The translations under genes were made by a program, and so were the position numbers. Of a stretch of 12,634 nucleotides of DNA, positions 1 to 6,047 are shown one piece after another; the first letter of the stretch is position 1; each line of letters starts with the position of its first letter. The notes below the pieces were generated by a model that did not search any database, was not told where the DNA came from, and was given only the letters and a program-made list of their open reading frames with translations. Source of the DNA: an uncultured Chlamydiae bacterium (GTDB lineage: Bacteria > Chlamydiota > Chlamydiia > Chlamydiales > CALBHK01); contig CALBHK010000053.1 in assembly GCA_937894565.1 (NCBI GenBank), positions 1 to 12,634 of the forward strand, read 5' to 3'.

Positions 1-53
1 AAAACTACACTTTTATCATTGATTAGTGTATGAAAGACCTTAGAGATGGACAT
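1..53 (-). CDS. N-terminus of an unidentified protein, cut by the window edge
   Basis: Only the first 17 codons are present, reading MSISKVFHTLINDKSVV before the gene leaves the window. The start is well supported. An ATG at 53-51 is preceded on the minus strand by AAGGAGG (60-66) with a six-base spacer, one of the best ribosome binding sites in the window. The reading frame has no stop up to position 1. It runs in the same direction as thyX, about 320 bp downstream of it, and the gap is filled with repeats, so it probably has its own promoter rather than sharing an operon. Seventeen residues are too few to name a family; no function is proposed. Confidence 0.6.
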   Translation of the reverse strand, partial: MSISKVFHTLINDKSVV

Positions 54-162
54 AGGAAACCTCCTTTTTTAGATATTAGGATTTTTCTACGTCCTCTCCT
101 TTTTTTTCTCAATAGTTAATTGATTAATACCTCTCTGTGCCCCAATTCTTCACATGAACCAA

Positions 163-218
163 GTTAATCAAAAAGAAAGTTAATCAAAAAGAAAGTTAAT
201 CAAAAAGAAAGTTAATCA
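163..218. repeat. 16-bp tandem repeat, 3.5 copies
   Basis: The unit GTTAATCAAAAAGAAA occurs three times without mismatch (163-178, 179-194, 195-210), followed by the first eight bases of a fourth copy (211-218). The copies are directly adjacent with no spacers, so this is a microsatellite-type tandem array and not a CRISPR. Perfect identity suggests recent slippage expansion, so copy number may vary between strains. Confidence 0.9.
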
Positions 219-280
219 TATGTTATGTCTTTATCCTGCAACCCGAAAGGTGATCCTGCTATCCTGTTTTTTTTCTTTCT

Positions 281-321
281 TCTCCGCGTTTCCTCTGCGT
301 ACTTTGCGGCTCTGCGGTTAA
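281..321. repeat. G+C-rich dispersed-type repeat (CGCAGAG class)
   Basis: On the minus strand this reads TTAACCGCAGAG, CCGCAAAG, TACGCAGAG, GAAACGCGGAG: a series of short CCGCAGAG-like units. Sequences of this style recur between genes in many unrelated bacterial genomes, and I recognise the type from general knowledge. The composition stands out sharply from the AT-rich flanks. It is probably non-coding. Whether it is repeated elsewhere in this genome cannot be seen from here. Confidence 0.5.
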
Positions 322-372
322 TCCCTCTCTCTCTCTTCTCCTCTTTCTCTCTTCTCCTTCTTTCTCCCCCTC

Positions 373-2016
373 TCAAACTCCGGCTTTTGCTCTTTTATCC
401 GCTTTTCTCTGCTCTTGACCTAACCGTCCCAATTCATAGCCTTCATAATCGACAAATTTGAAAAAGCGCTCAAATTGAGGGTGCACTTCAATGACAGCTT
501 TTGCCATAGCTTGCGCAATGTAGCGGTAATTAGGGTGGCCTGCTGGGGTTGAACGCAATTCGCAAAGCCATTGCAAAGCGCGCAAATTCAATTTAAAATA
601 CCAGCGTACATTATAAGCCATGGGAACCACATATTGAGCCTCTTCAGGAAGTTCGGAAGCAATTGCATCAAAAGCGCTTTTAGCTTTTTTCATCGCTTCG
701 CAATAGATGACTTCCATTTCTGTGCCTTGAATTTCAATCGGAATGTCGTAGCCATATTCACAATTAAGTAATTGCCTCTCTTGCGTCAGCATACGATGGC
801 GGTGCAGATCTCTATATGCACCAAAATCTGCCACAATTTCAAATGTATATTCCGCATGTTCAAGAGCTCTTGGAGATTTATGACGACGGTTTTCACGTGC
901 ATCACATGCTGCATCCAAAATACTTGCCAACTCTTCGTCCGTTAGCATTTTAGCGCAACGCCTTAAATCTCCAATACTTTGATTGCTATGTGTAAATAAA
1001 AGCATTGCTGCCACTTTTGAAACAGCCCCTGCATCATAGTCTACAAGAAAGACCCCTCTCTCCTTGGATTTCTTGATGGAACTTGCATGTGTATCCGTGA
1101 TAATTTTTAATTTTTCATGCATCTCTCCAGAAAATTCTGCATATTTTTTATGCGTATGATGGTGAATATCCGAACGGCGCACAAAGGAGGGAATGACCTT
1201 AGCTAACTCTTCATGGGCGCGTTTGCCTATCTCTTGTAATTCAGTTAGCTTTTGGCAATGAAGACGATGGATTAATGCTTCAAAAAAGCGCCCATTTCCA
1301 TAAATCCCCATATTTGTCAGAGTCCCTGCGGGCAAAAGTCCTCTTAAACAATCTAATACTTTAGCACGCAAAGCAGCCTTATAAGCGCCTTTGGAAATTT
1401 CTTCACTAGGAGGAAAACGCAATTCCATTATTTCTGTGAGCGGAGGGATCAACTTGCTATAGGTTTCAAAGAGCATGTTGCAAGTCTCTGTATATAAATC
1501 CCGATATGCAGAAATCATCAGATTTGGCTCGCGATAATACAAGTATTCTCCATTCACTTTTTGGTCAAAATAAATATAGCGTGTGGATTTTTCTAAGGGT
1601 GATCCCCCAATACGCGCATCTTCCAACCGTTTAGCAGCCAACATAGAAACATTTTCAATAGCTAAATGAGCGCCGCCCAATTCTCCAATGGAATCATCCC
1701 CATAGCCATCCAAAATACGATCATAAAAGCTTTGAGCTTTTTTAATGGCCTCCATCTGATCTTGAGACTCTTGTTCACCGGAAGCTGCCGATTGTTGGAC
1801 AATAGAATTGAAGCCAGTCTCTTCAGTGTTTGAAATAAATTCCTTTAAAAGAAGAGTGCGCAAGCCAAGAGTAGATCTGGAATAACGCGAAAAAAGAGCC
1901 CCTTTAATCACTTCTGGAAGATTCCTAATCACAAAAATATGACTGGATGTATTAGTCACATATTTTTTTAATATGTTTACCTGTTCCGCCGTGAATGCCT
2001 CATACTCTTCATGCAT
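373..2016 (-). CDS. thyX: Double-length flavin-dependent thymidylate synthase (ThyX)
   Basis: ThyX makes dTMP from dUMP using methylene-tetrahydrofolate, FAD and NAD(P)H in the cytoplasm. This protein is 547 residues, about twice a typical ThyX (roughly 220-250), and contains two ThyX-like halves. The N-terminal half keeps SPLEKSTRY (about 139-147), aligning with the S..E.S.RY part of the family signature. The C-terminal half keeps RHR (406-408) but continues MLTQERQLL, so the rest of the motif is lost there; a helix with WYFKLNLRALQWLCELR follows, as in the ThyX substrate-binding region. Chlamydial ThyX proteins are of this long form (from memory), which is the main taxonomic clue. The longest frame begins with TTG at 2034, but I chose the ATG at 2016 because GGGAGG sits five bases before it. 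It is divergent from the membrane HExxH gene. Confidence 0.85.
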   Translation of the reverse strand: MHEEYEAFTAEQVNILKKYVTNTSSHIFVIRNLPEVIKGALFSRYSRSTLGLRTLLLKEFISNTEETGFNSIVQQSAASGEQESQDQMEAIKKAQSFYDRILDGYGDDSIGELGGAHLAIENVSMLAAKRLEDARIGGSPLEKSTRYIYFDQKVNGEYLYYREPNLMISAYRDLYTETCNMLFETYSKLIPPLTEIMELRFPPSEEISKGAYKAALRAKVLDCLRGLLPAGTLTNMGIYGNGRFFEALIHRLHCQKLTELQEIGKRAHEELAKVIPSFVRRSDIHHHTHKKYAEFSGEMHEKLKIITDTHASSIKKSKERGVFLVDYDAGAVSKVAAMLLFTHSNQSIGDLRRCAKMLTDEELASILDAACDARENRRHKSPRALEHAEYTFEIVADFGAYRDLHRHRMLTQERQLLNCEYGYDIPIEIQGTEMEVIYCEAMKKAKSAFDAIASELPEEAQYVVPMAYNVRWYFKLNLRALQWLCELRSTPAGHPNYRYIAQAMAKAVIEVHPQFERFFKFVDYEGYELGRLGQEQRKADKRAKAGV

Positions 2017-2047
2017 AGCAACCTCCCATGACAACTTCCTAACTCTT

Positions 2048-2067
2048 TGATAGAAAACAGTCTATCA
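2048..2067. promoter_or_regulatory. 7-bp inverted repeat in the divergent thyX / protease promoter region
   Basis: TGATAGA (2048-2054) and TCTATCA (2061-2067) form a perfect inverted repeat around AAACAG. It lies 31 bp upstream of the chosen thyX start and 54 bp upstream of the divergent gene. In this position it could be an operator for thyX or a hairpin in the thyX leader. I could not place convincing -35/-10 boxes for either gene, so the role is inferred from location only. Confidence 0.35.
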
Positions 2068-2121
2068 TAACGACCCATTTTGTTTTAAAAAAATCAATAG
2101 ATCCCTTAAAATTGAGTGTCT

Positions 2122-2925
2122 ATGAATGAAAATGAACTCTTAAGTTACAACCAGTTAGGTCTTATTCCCGGCCCAGCCGAAAATAAAGAAGATTTTTTCT
2201 TAAGGGCCGCTTATAGTTTAAACATTCAATCAAAAATCCAAGGTAATTCCTTAAATATAGATACAGCGCTTAAGGACGCGCAAGATATTTACGATATCTC
2301 CCCTGCATGGGTTCCTATTTTACACGAAAAAAAGGGGCTTTTTCCCTGGCATGGGGGATCGATTTGGATTTTTCAACTTAAAGAAAAAGACCCCCTCTGT
2401 GCCCTTATACAACTTAACCCTCAATGCAGATGGAAAAAAGCTGAAGAAATTGCTCTGCACGAACTTTGTCATATTGGAAGATTAGCTTTTCAAGAGCCTA
2501 AATTTGAAGAGGTTATCGCCTATAGATCTTCAAAAAGCAGATTTTCAAAATATTTAGGGGGTTTGATTCAAAACCAAATTGAAAGCCTCCTATTTGTAAT
2601 AACCCTAGCTCTTATACTTATCGTTGATCTCTATCTGCTATTGAATGGAACACTAGAACAAATGATCACTTTGAGTTGGCTAAAATTGATTCCCGCCTGC
2701 ATGATTTTATATGCTTTTGCTCGTAACTTTATTCTACAGCGCCAATTTGATTCTGCTCTAAAAAATATAGAGCCTTTCTTCACTCGCCCTATGGCAGCTC
2801 TCTATCGTCTAACAGATCACGAAATCATTCAATTTTCCAAATGGAAAAAAGAGAAAATCAAAAGCTATATAGATACGCAAGAGAGCTTACGTTGGAAGGT
2901 GATCCGTTTAGCTTATTCTTTATAA
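2122..2925 (+). CDS. Membrane-anchored HExxH protein, putative zinc metalloprotease
   Basis: The protein has 267 residues. The N-terminal two thirds look soluble and contain HELCH (113-117), the HExxH zinc motif; nearby E129 and E130 are candidates for a third, glutamate metal ligand. Two hydrophobic segments follow (about 155-175 and 184-204), so the catalytic part would be tethered to a membrane. The C-terminal 60 residues are basic and soluble. It resembles small membrane-associated M48/M78-like peptidases only in plan; I do not recognise the exact family. ATG 2122 is preferred over GTG 2116; neither has a strong ribosome binding site, only a weak GAG. It is divergent from thyX and is followed by a hairpin. 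With a single HExxH and no family match, peptidase activity is likely but unproven. Confidence 0.65.
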   Translation: MNENELLSYNQLGLIPGPAENKEDFFLRAAYSLNIQSKIQGNSLNIDTALKDAQDIYDISPAWVPILHEKKGLFPWHGGSIWIFQLKEKDPLCALIQLNPQCRWKKAEEIALHELCHIGRLAFQEPKFEEVIAYRSSKSRFSKYLGGLIQNQIESLLFVITLALILIVDLYLLLNGTLEQMITLSWLKLIPACMILYAFARNFILQRQFDSALKNIEPFFTRPMAALYRLTDHEIIQFSKWKKEKIKSYIDTQESLRWKVIRLAYSL

Positions 2926-2936
2926 AATGCTTCTTT

Positions 2937-2993
2937 TTGTGCGTCCTAAAAAAAGAATAGGCTCATCTCTTTTTTCCTTAAGTTGATGCACAA
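2937..2993. terminator. Imperfect long hairpin between convergent ends
   Basis: TTGTGCGTC (2937-2945) pairs with GATGCACAA (2985-2993) with one mismatch, and inside it AAAAAAGA pairs with TCTTTTTT. The structure lies 11 bp after the HExxH gene and two bases beyond the stop codon of the minus-strand remnant. That suits a terminator serving both directions. The inner stem is A/T only, so efficiency is doubtful. Confidence 0.35.
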
Positions 2994-2994
2994 A

Positions 2995-3203
2995 TTATTC
3001 TGAATAAACTTCTCTAAAAAACTGCCAATTCAATTGAGCTAGCTTGCGTGCAAAGTGACGATGCATTTGATCAAATTTTTAAAAAGAAAATGATTCTGTC
3101 TGAAAACCTTCTCTAGCTTCTACAGATTCAACCACTACCATTTTTTCAAATGGTTTTTCTTTAATGGAATATTTACGAGGAGGATATTGTTGTGTTTTTA
3201 TAA
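2995..3203 (-). pseudogene. Remnant of an unidentified gene with an in-frame stop
   Basis: Read on the minus strand, one frame gives protein-like sequence ending at TAA 2997-2995. It includes QYPPRKYSIKEKPFEKM, then VVVESVEAREGFQTESFSF, a TAA stop (3081-3079), and continues in the same frame with KFDQMHRHFARKLAQLNW. Reading through the stop, the composition stays like a real protein, and the segment ends just before the hairpin at 2937-2993. There is no ATG or ribosome binding site at the beginning; upstream the frame closes near 3204, so the 5' end is also missing. I take it as the C-terminal end of a decayed gene. I do not recognise the family. Confidence 0.45.
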
Positions 3204-3267
3204 TTTATTGGCATACAATAATCGTAATTACAAGAGCGAGAAGGCATCAAAAAAATGCAGGAAAATT

Positions 3268-4263
3268 ATGACTAACGATGAGAATGAAAACGGTCATCCT
3301 GACCCCCTCGAACCAAAGACAAAAAAAATTGTAGTCGAACTATACAATCCCGATTGGCCTCAAATTTTTGAGCGAGAAGCAAGAAAAATCAAAGAAGCTC
3401 TTGGACCTAACTGTGTAACTATTCATCATATTGGCTCTACTTCGGTACCAGGACTTTCGGCCAAGCCGGTGATTGATATGATAGGAGTTGTAAATGATCC
3501 AGAGAAAGCCATTCAACCTCTGCAAAGCTTAGGCTTCAAGTATAAAGGCGAATATAATATTCCCATGCGGTTTTATTTTAACCGATCAGAGGGAGTCGAA
3601 ACCAACCTTCATGTTTATGAAGAAGGCCACCCAGAAATCGAACTAAACCTTCTTTTTAGAGATTACTTACGAAAACATCCAAATGCGCGAGACGAATATA
3701 CAAAGCTTAAAGAAGATCTTCTGAAGAAAAAATCTTCTTATGAGAAGAATAACTCTCTTTTTACGGGATATAATCTTGGTAAAGACGCTTTCATCAGAAA
3801 AATTCTAAAAGCAGCCAACTTCAGTCGTATTCGTATGATGAAATGCACACATTATGCCGAATGGGAAGCAGCCAAGCGATTAAGAAATAAATACTTTTTT
3901 GATCCACTTTCGATTTCAGATCCTTATACATGGACATTTGATCATCCTGAGCACGTTCATCTAGTTCTTTATCAGGGAATTGAAATCATCGGATATGCTC
4001 ATATCCAATTTTGGCCAAATCAAAGAGCTGCTTTGAGAATCATTGTTATTGATGAAGAGTATAGGCAACATGGATTAGGAAGCCAGTTTTTGCAGCTCTG
4101 TGAACAATGGCTAAAACGGCAAAAAATCACATCTCTTCATGATGAAGCAAGACCAAATGTTGTCGGCTTTTATCGCAGAAATGGCTATACAGAAATGCCT
4201 TTTGAAGATCCAAGCGGCGAACCTCCAAGTATTCATGATATTGCAATGGGAAAAAGGCTATGA
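3268..4263 (+). CDS. GrpB-family / GNAT acetyltransferase fusion
   Basis: The 331-residue protein joins two domains. Residues about 20-183 are a GrpB (UPF0157) domain, a nucleotidyltransferase-fold family, with the hallmark HHIGSTSVPGLSAKPVID (53-70), including GST (56-58) and D70. Residues about 188-331 are a GNAT N-acetyltransferase domain with the acetyl-CoA loop RQHGLG (266-271) and the late motif FYRRNGY (301-307). Such bifunctional GrpB/GNAT proteins occur in other bacteria. Their substrates are unknown; transfer of an acetyl group to a small molecule is the likely chemistry of the second half. ATG 3268 was chosen because AGGA lies six bases upstream and the GrpB fold begins shortly after. 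A longer frame from TTG 3187 has a GAGGAGG upstream but adds 27 residues unlike GrpB. It meets the minus-strand ORF ending at 4258 tail to tail, overlapping six bases. Confidence 0.8.
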   Translation: MTNDENENGHPDPLEPKTKKIVVELYNPDWPQIFEREARKIKEALGPNCVTIHHIGSTSVPGLSAKPVIDMIGVVNDPEKAIQPLQSLGFKYKGEYNIPMRFYFNRSEGVETNLHVYEEGHPEIELNLLFRDYLRKHPNARDEYTKLKEDLLKKKSSYEKNNSLFTGYNLGKDAFIRKILKAANFSRIRMMKCTHYAEWEAAKRLRNKYFFDPLSISDPYTWTFDHPEHVHLVLYQGIEIIGYAHIQFWPNQRAALRIIVIDEEYRQHGLGSQFLQLCEQWLKRQKITSLHDEARPNVVGFYRRNGYTEMPFEDPSGEPPSIHDIAMGKRL

Positions 4264-4608
4264 TATTTGAAAATACTTTTTGACGCTTTGAATAAACATT
4301 AAAAACCATTTTTTCTTACTTTTATTAAGATTTTTTTCTGACTCACTTTGTTCTAGTGGAGGTAATTGCTCTGGATGCAACCAAACCGCAGTAAGTTCTT
4401 GCTTTAACATGCTTGCTATGCAATTAGGCGCAAATTGAATAAGCTGTTTCCCTTCCATGTTAGGATCTCCAAGACAGACCCACCCCTTCGCTTTATTAAT
4501 ATAAGTAGGCCAATTTCTATCCCTATCTAAGCTGTAAGAAACCCCGGGAGTAATGGGATATACCGGACGTGATTGAAGATTTGGAGTTTTGACAAGGAGG
4601 TTGCTCAA
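4258..4608 (-). CDS. Unrecognised small protein, possibly 5'-truncated
   Basis: A 116-codon frame from TTG 4608 whose central part reads like a genuine protein: GVSYSLDRDRNWPTYINKAK, then GWVCLGDPNMEGKQLIQFAP, with a Lys-rich, aromatic tail. No signal peptide, membrane segment or known motif is visible. The start is weak. There is no ATG, TTG 4608 has no ribosome binding site, and the frame closes upstream at 4641, so the gene may have lost its true beginning. Its end overlaps the GrpB-GNAT gene by six bases tail to tail. It lies at the edge of a zone with other decayed pieces (4573-4725 and 5949-6023), which supports truncation. No function is proposed. Confidence 0.4.
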   Translation of the reverse strand: MSNLLVKTPNLQSRPVYPITPGVSYSLDRDRNWPTYINKAKGWVCLGDPNMEGKQLIQFAPNCIASMLKQELTAVWLHPEQLPPLEQSESEKNLNKSKKKWFLMFIQSVKKYFQIS

Positions 4609-4725
4609 AATTTTTATCTGGAGCGAATGACCATTGCCTTAAGGCAAGGCATGAGTGAAGATGAAAATTTTGATGCAGAACCGACGTGGTCAAAAACCAA
4701 TTCTTCAATCATGTTCGGTATATAA
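4573..4725 (+). pseudogene. C-terminal coding fragment of unknown origin
   Basis: A plus-strand frame ending at TAA 4723-4725 reads FDKEVAQNFYLERMTIALRQ followed by GMSEDENFDAEPTWSKTNSS. This acidic, amphipathic sequence looks like the end of a real protein. The frame is closed by a TGA at 4570-4572, and no start codon with a ribosome binding site is present. It overlaps the antisense 5' end of the minus-strand ORF at 4258-4608. It is probably a remnant, left when neighbouring DNA was inserted or deleted. The family is not recognised. The rest of the stretch up to the Fic gene (4726-4858) holds the promoter described separately. Confidence 0.35.
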
Positions 4726-4793
4726 TTGGATATCTTATATAGGATTCAAATATCACCATCACTCCTAAAATACTCTTTCACAAACTTAAACGC

Positions 4794-4847
4794 TTGATTT
4801 ATCTGCATTTTATCTGCATAATAAAGAAGAAAATCAATGCAGATAAA
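4794..4847 (+). promoter_or_regulatory. Fic gene promoter with three copies of an 11-bp box
   Basis: TTGATT (4794-4799) and CATAAT (4817-4822) are separated by 17 bp, a good sigma-70-type promoter. The box TTTATCTGCAT occurs twice head to tail without a gap (4798-4808 and 4809-4819), filling the spacer. A perfect inverted copy, ATGCAGATAAA (4837-4847), lies just past the expected transcription start and ends 11 bases before the Fic start codon. This is the layout of a repressor operator. The Fic protein itself ends in a winged-helix domain, so autoregulation is the simplest reading (inference). Confidence 0.65.
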
Positions 4848-4858
4848 GTGCAGTTAAT

Positions 4859-5947
4859 ATGCCGATAACATTTAAACCCCATTACACGATCACTCCAAAA
4901 ATCATGAACAGCCTCATACGTATTGAGGCGGCGAAAGAAAAAATTCTACACTTACCCCTCACCCCTACTGTGCTCCGTTCTCTAAGAGAAACAGCCCGTC
5001 TTTATACCACACATTATTCCACAATGATTGAAGGCAATCGCCTCAATCCCAAAGAGATCCAAGAAATTTTAAAACATGAAGGCCACTTTCCAGGCCGTGA
5101 ACGAGATGAACATGAAGTAAAAGGCTACTATGCTGCCCTCTCTCAAGTGGAGCGATGGGTGGCTTCAGGCAACAAAATAACAGAAAAAATGATTCAAACT
5201 CTACATGCTCTTGTGATGGCGAACGGAAGAAAAAAAATCACGCCGACAAAATATAGAGAAGGGCAAAATGTCATCCAGGATGGCAAAACTCGCTCCATTG
5301 TCTATATGCCTCCGGAAGCCAAGGATGTAAAAAATTTAATGGATGGGATGCTTATATGGATCAATAAAAACAAAGAGCTACCTTGTCCCATTGTCGCAGG
5401 AATCGCCCATTACCAATTTGCTACCATTCATCCTTACTATGACGGCAACGGAAGGACTGCAAGGCTACTCACAACCTTCATTTTGCATCTAGGGGGTTAT
5501 GATTTAAAAGGTCTTTACTCATTAGAAGAATATTATGCACGTCATTTGGGATCCTATTACGAAGCCATTAGCATCGGCGAGTCTCACAATTACTACATGG
5601 GCCGCGCCGAAGCAGACATCACAAAATGGATTGAATATTTTATTGAAGGAATGGCAATTTCATTCGAAAAAGTTTTAAAACAAATGTATAAAGCTGAAGG
5701 TTTGAGCGATCAAAGCTCATTAATCAGGAAGCTTGATCCAAAACAACGTAAAGCTCTTGAATTATTTCAAGAATTTACCACGATTACAAGCCATCAAATA
5801 GGTGAGTTATTTGGTTTTAAACCACGCACAAGCGCAACCCTTTGCAGAGCCTGGGTTGAACAAGGCTTCCTTGAAATTGCGGATGCATCAAACAAGGGAA
5901 GAAAGTACACATTATCAAAGTCTTATCAAAAACTAATCCAAGATTAG
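4859..5947 (+). CDS. Class II Fic protein with C-terminal winged helix
   Basis: Fic domains transfer AMP (or another nucleotide or phosphate moiety) to hydroxyl groups of target proteins. The 362-residue protein has the complete active-site motif HPYYDGNGR (191-199), with catalytic H191, acidic D195 for the metal, and R199. Before it lies STMIEGN (54-60), which matches the inhibitory-helix motif (S/T)xxxEG; its position ahead of the Fic core makes this a class II, self-inhibited enzyme. Residues about 290-362 form a winged helix-turn-helix with SHQIGELFGFKPRTSATLCR as the probable recognition region. The N-terminus, with TITPKIMNSLIRIEAAKEKI, is typical of this Fic-HTH group. ATG 4859 has no clear ribosome binding site. 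Operator-like repeats sit in its promoter, suggesting it regulates itself. A winged-helix fossil follows directly. Targets are unknown. Confidence 0.9.
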   Translation: MPITFKPHYTITPKIMNSLIRIEAAKEKILHLPLTPTVLRSLRETARLYTTHYSTMIEGNRLNPKEIQEILKHEGHFPGRERDEHEVKGYYAALSQVERWVASGNKITEKMIQTLHALVMANGRKKITPTKYREGQNVIQDGKTRSIVYMPPEAKDVKNLMDGMLIWINKNKELPCPIVAGIAHYQFATIHPYYDGNGRTARLLTTFILHLGGYDLKGLYSLEEYYARHLGSYYEAISIGESHNYYMGRAEADITKWIEYFIEGMAISFEKVLKQMYKAEGLSDQSSLIRKLDPKQRKALELFQEFTTITSHQIGELFGFKPRTSATLCRAWVEQGFLEIADASNKGRKYTLSKSYQKLIQD

Positions 5948-5948
5948 A

Positions 5949-6023
5949 CTACGCAATTTAATCGCAAAAGGCACTCTGGTAAGACTTGGCAAAGGCAAAG
6001 CAACGTGGTATACTCTCCCGTAA
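5949..6023 (+). pseudogene. Fossil of a winged-helix C-terminus
   Basis: Beginning one base after the Fic stop codon and in a different frame, 24 codons read LRNLIAKGTLVRLGKGKATW then YTLP and a TAA stop (6021-6023). This is the typical wing and end of a winged-helix domain such as those closing Fic-HTH or related regulators (pattern L..L...G.L.r.GkG.a..Y.L). It parallels the end of the intact Fic protein (CRAWVEQGFLEIADASNKGR then KYTLS) but is not a copy of it. It has no start codon. I read it as the surviving end of an older, related gene that the present Fic gene replaced or landed on. Confidence 0.55.
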
Positions 6024-6047
6024 AATGATCAAATGCAGGAATACCAA

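Larger units (their letters stand above)
54..372. other. Intergenic gap with repeats
   Basis: This 319-bp gap lies between thyX and the gene running off the left edge. It contains a 16-bp tandem repeat (163-218), a G+C-rich dispersed-type repeat (281-321), and a pyrimidine-dominated stretch (about 322-372) that abuts the thyX stop codon. I see no convincing gene in it. The one plus-strand reading frame across 225-461 is low-complexity Leu/Ser/Phe produced by the pyrimidine tract and runs into thyX. Confidence 0.6.

Noticed and set aside
163..218. CRISPR array
   Set aside because: Units are 16 bp and directly adjacent without spacers, and no cas gene is present.
225..461. Plus-strand 78-codon frame rich in Leu, Ser and Phe
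   Set aside because: It is a product of the pyrimidine tract and G+C-rich repeat, and it overlaps the end of thyX antisense.
3137..3163. Hairpin ACCATTT-TTTC-AAATGGT followed by T-rich sequence, resembling a terminator
   Set aside because: It lies inside the protein-like part of the minus-strand remnant (codons for PFEKMV) and 200 bp from the nearest upstream gene, so it is probably a coincidence of codons.
3187..3267. Longer start for the GrpB-GNAT gene at TTG 3187 behind GAGGAGG
   Set aside because: The added 27 residues do not resemble GrpB, the GAGGAGG is explained as antisense of remnant codons, and ATG 3268 has its own ribosome binding site.
4523..4708. Minus-strand 61-codon frame overlapping the small unknown ORF
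   Set aside because: It is antisense to the more protein-like plus-strand fragment and out of frame with the unknown ORF, with no ribosome binding site.
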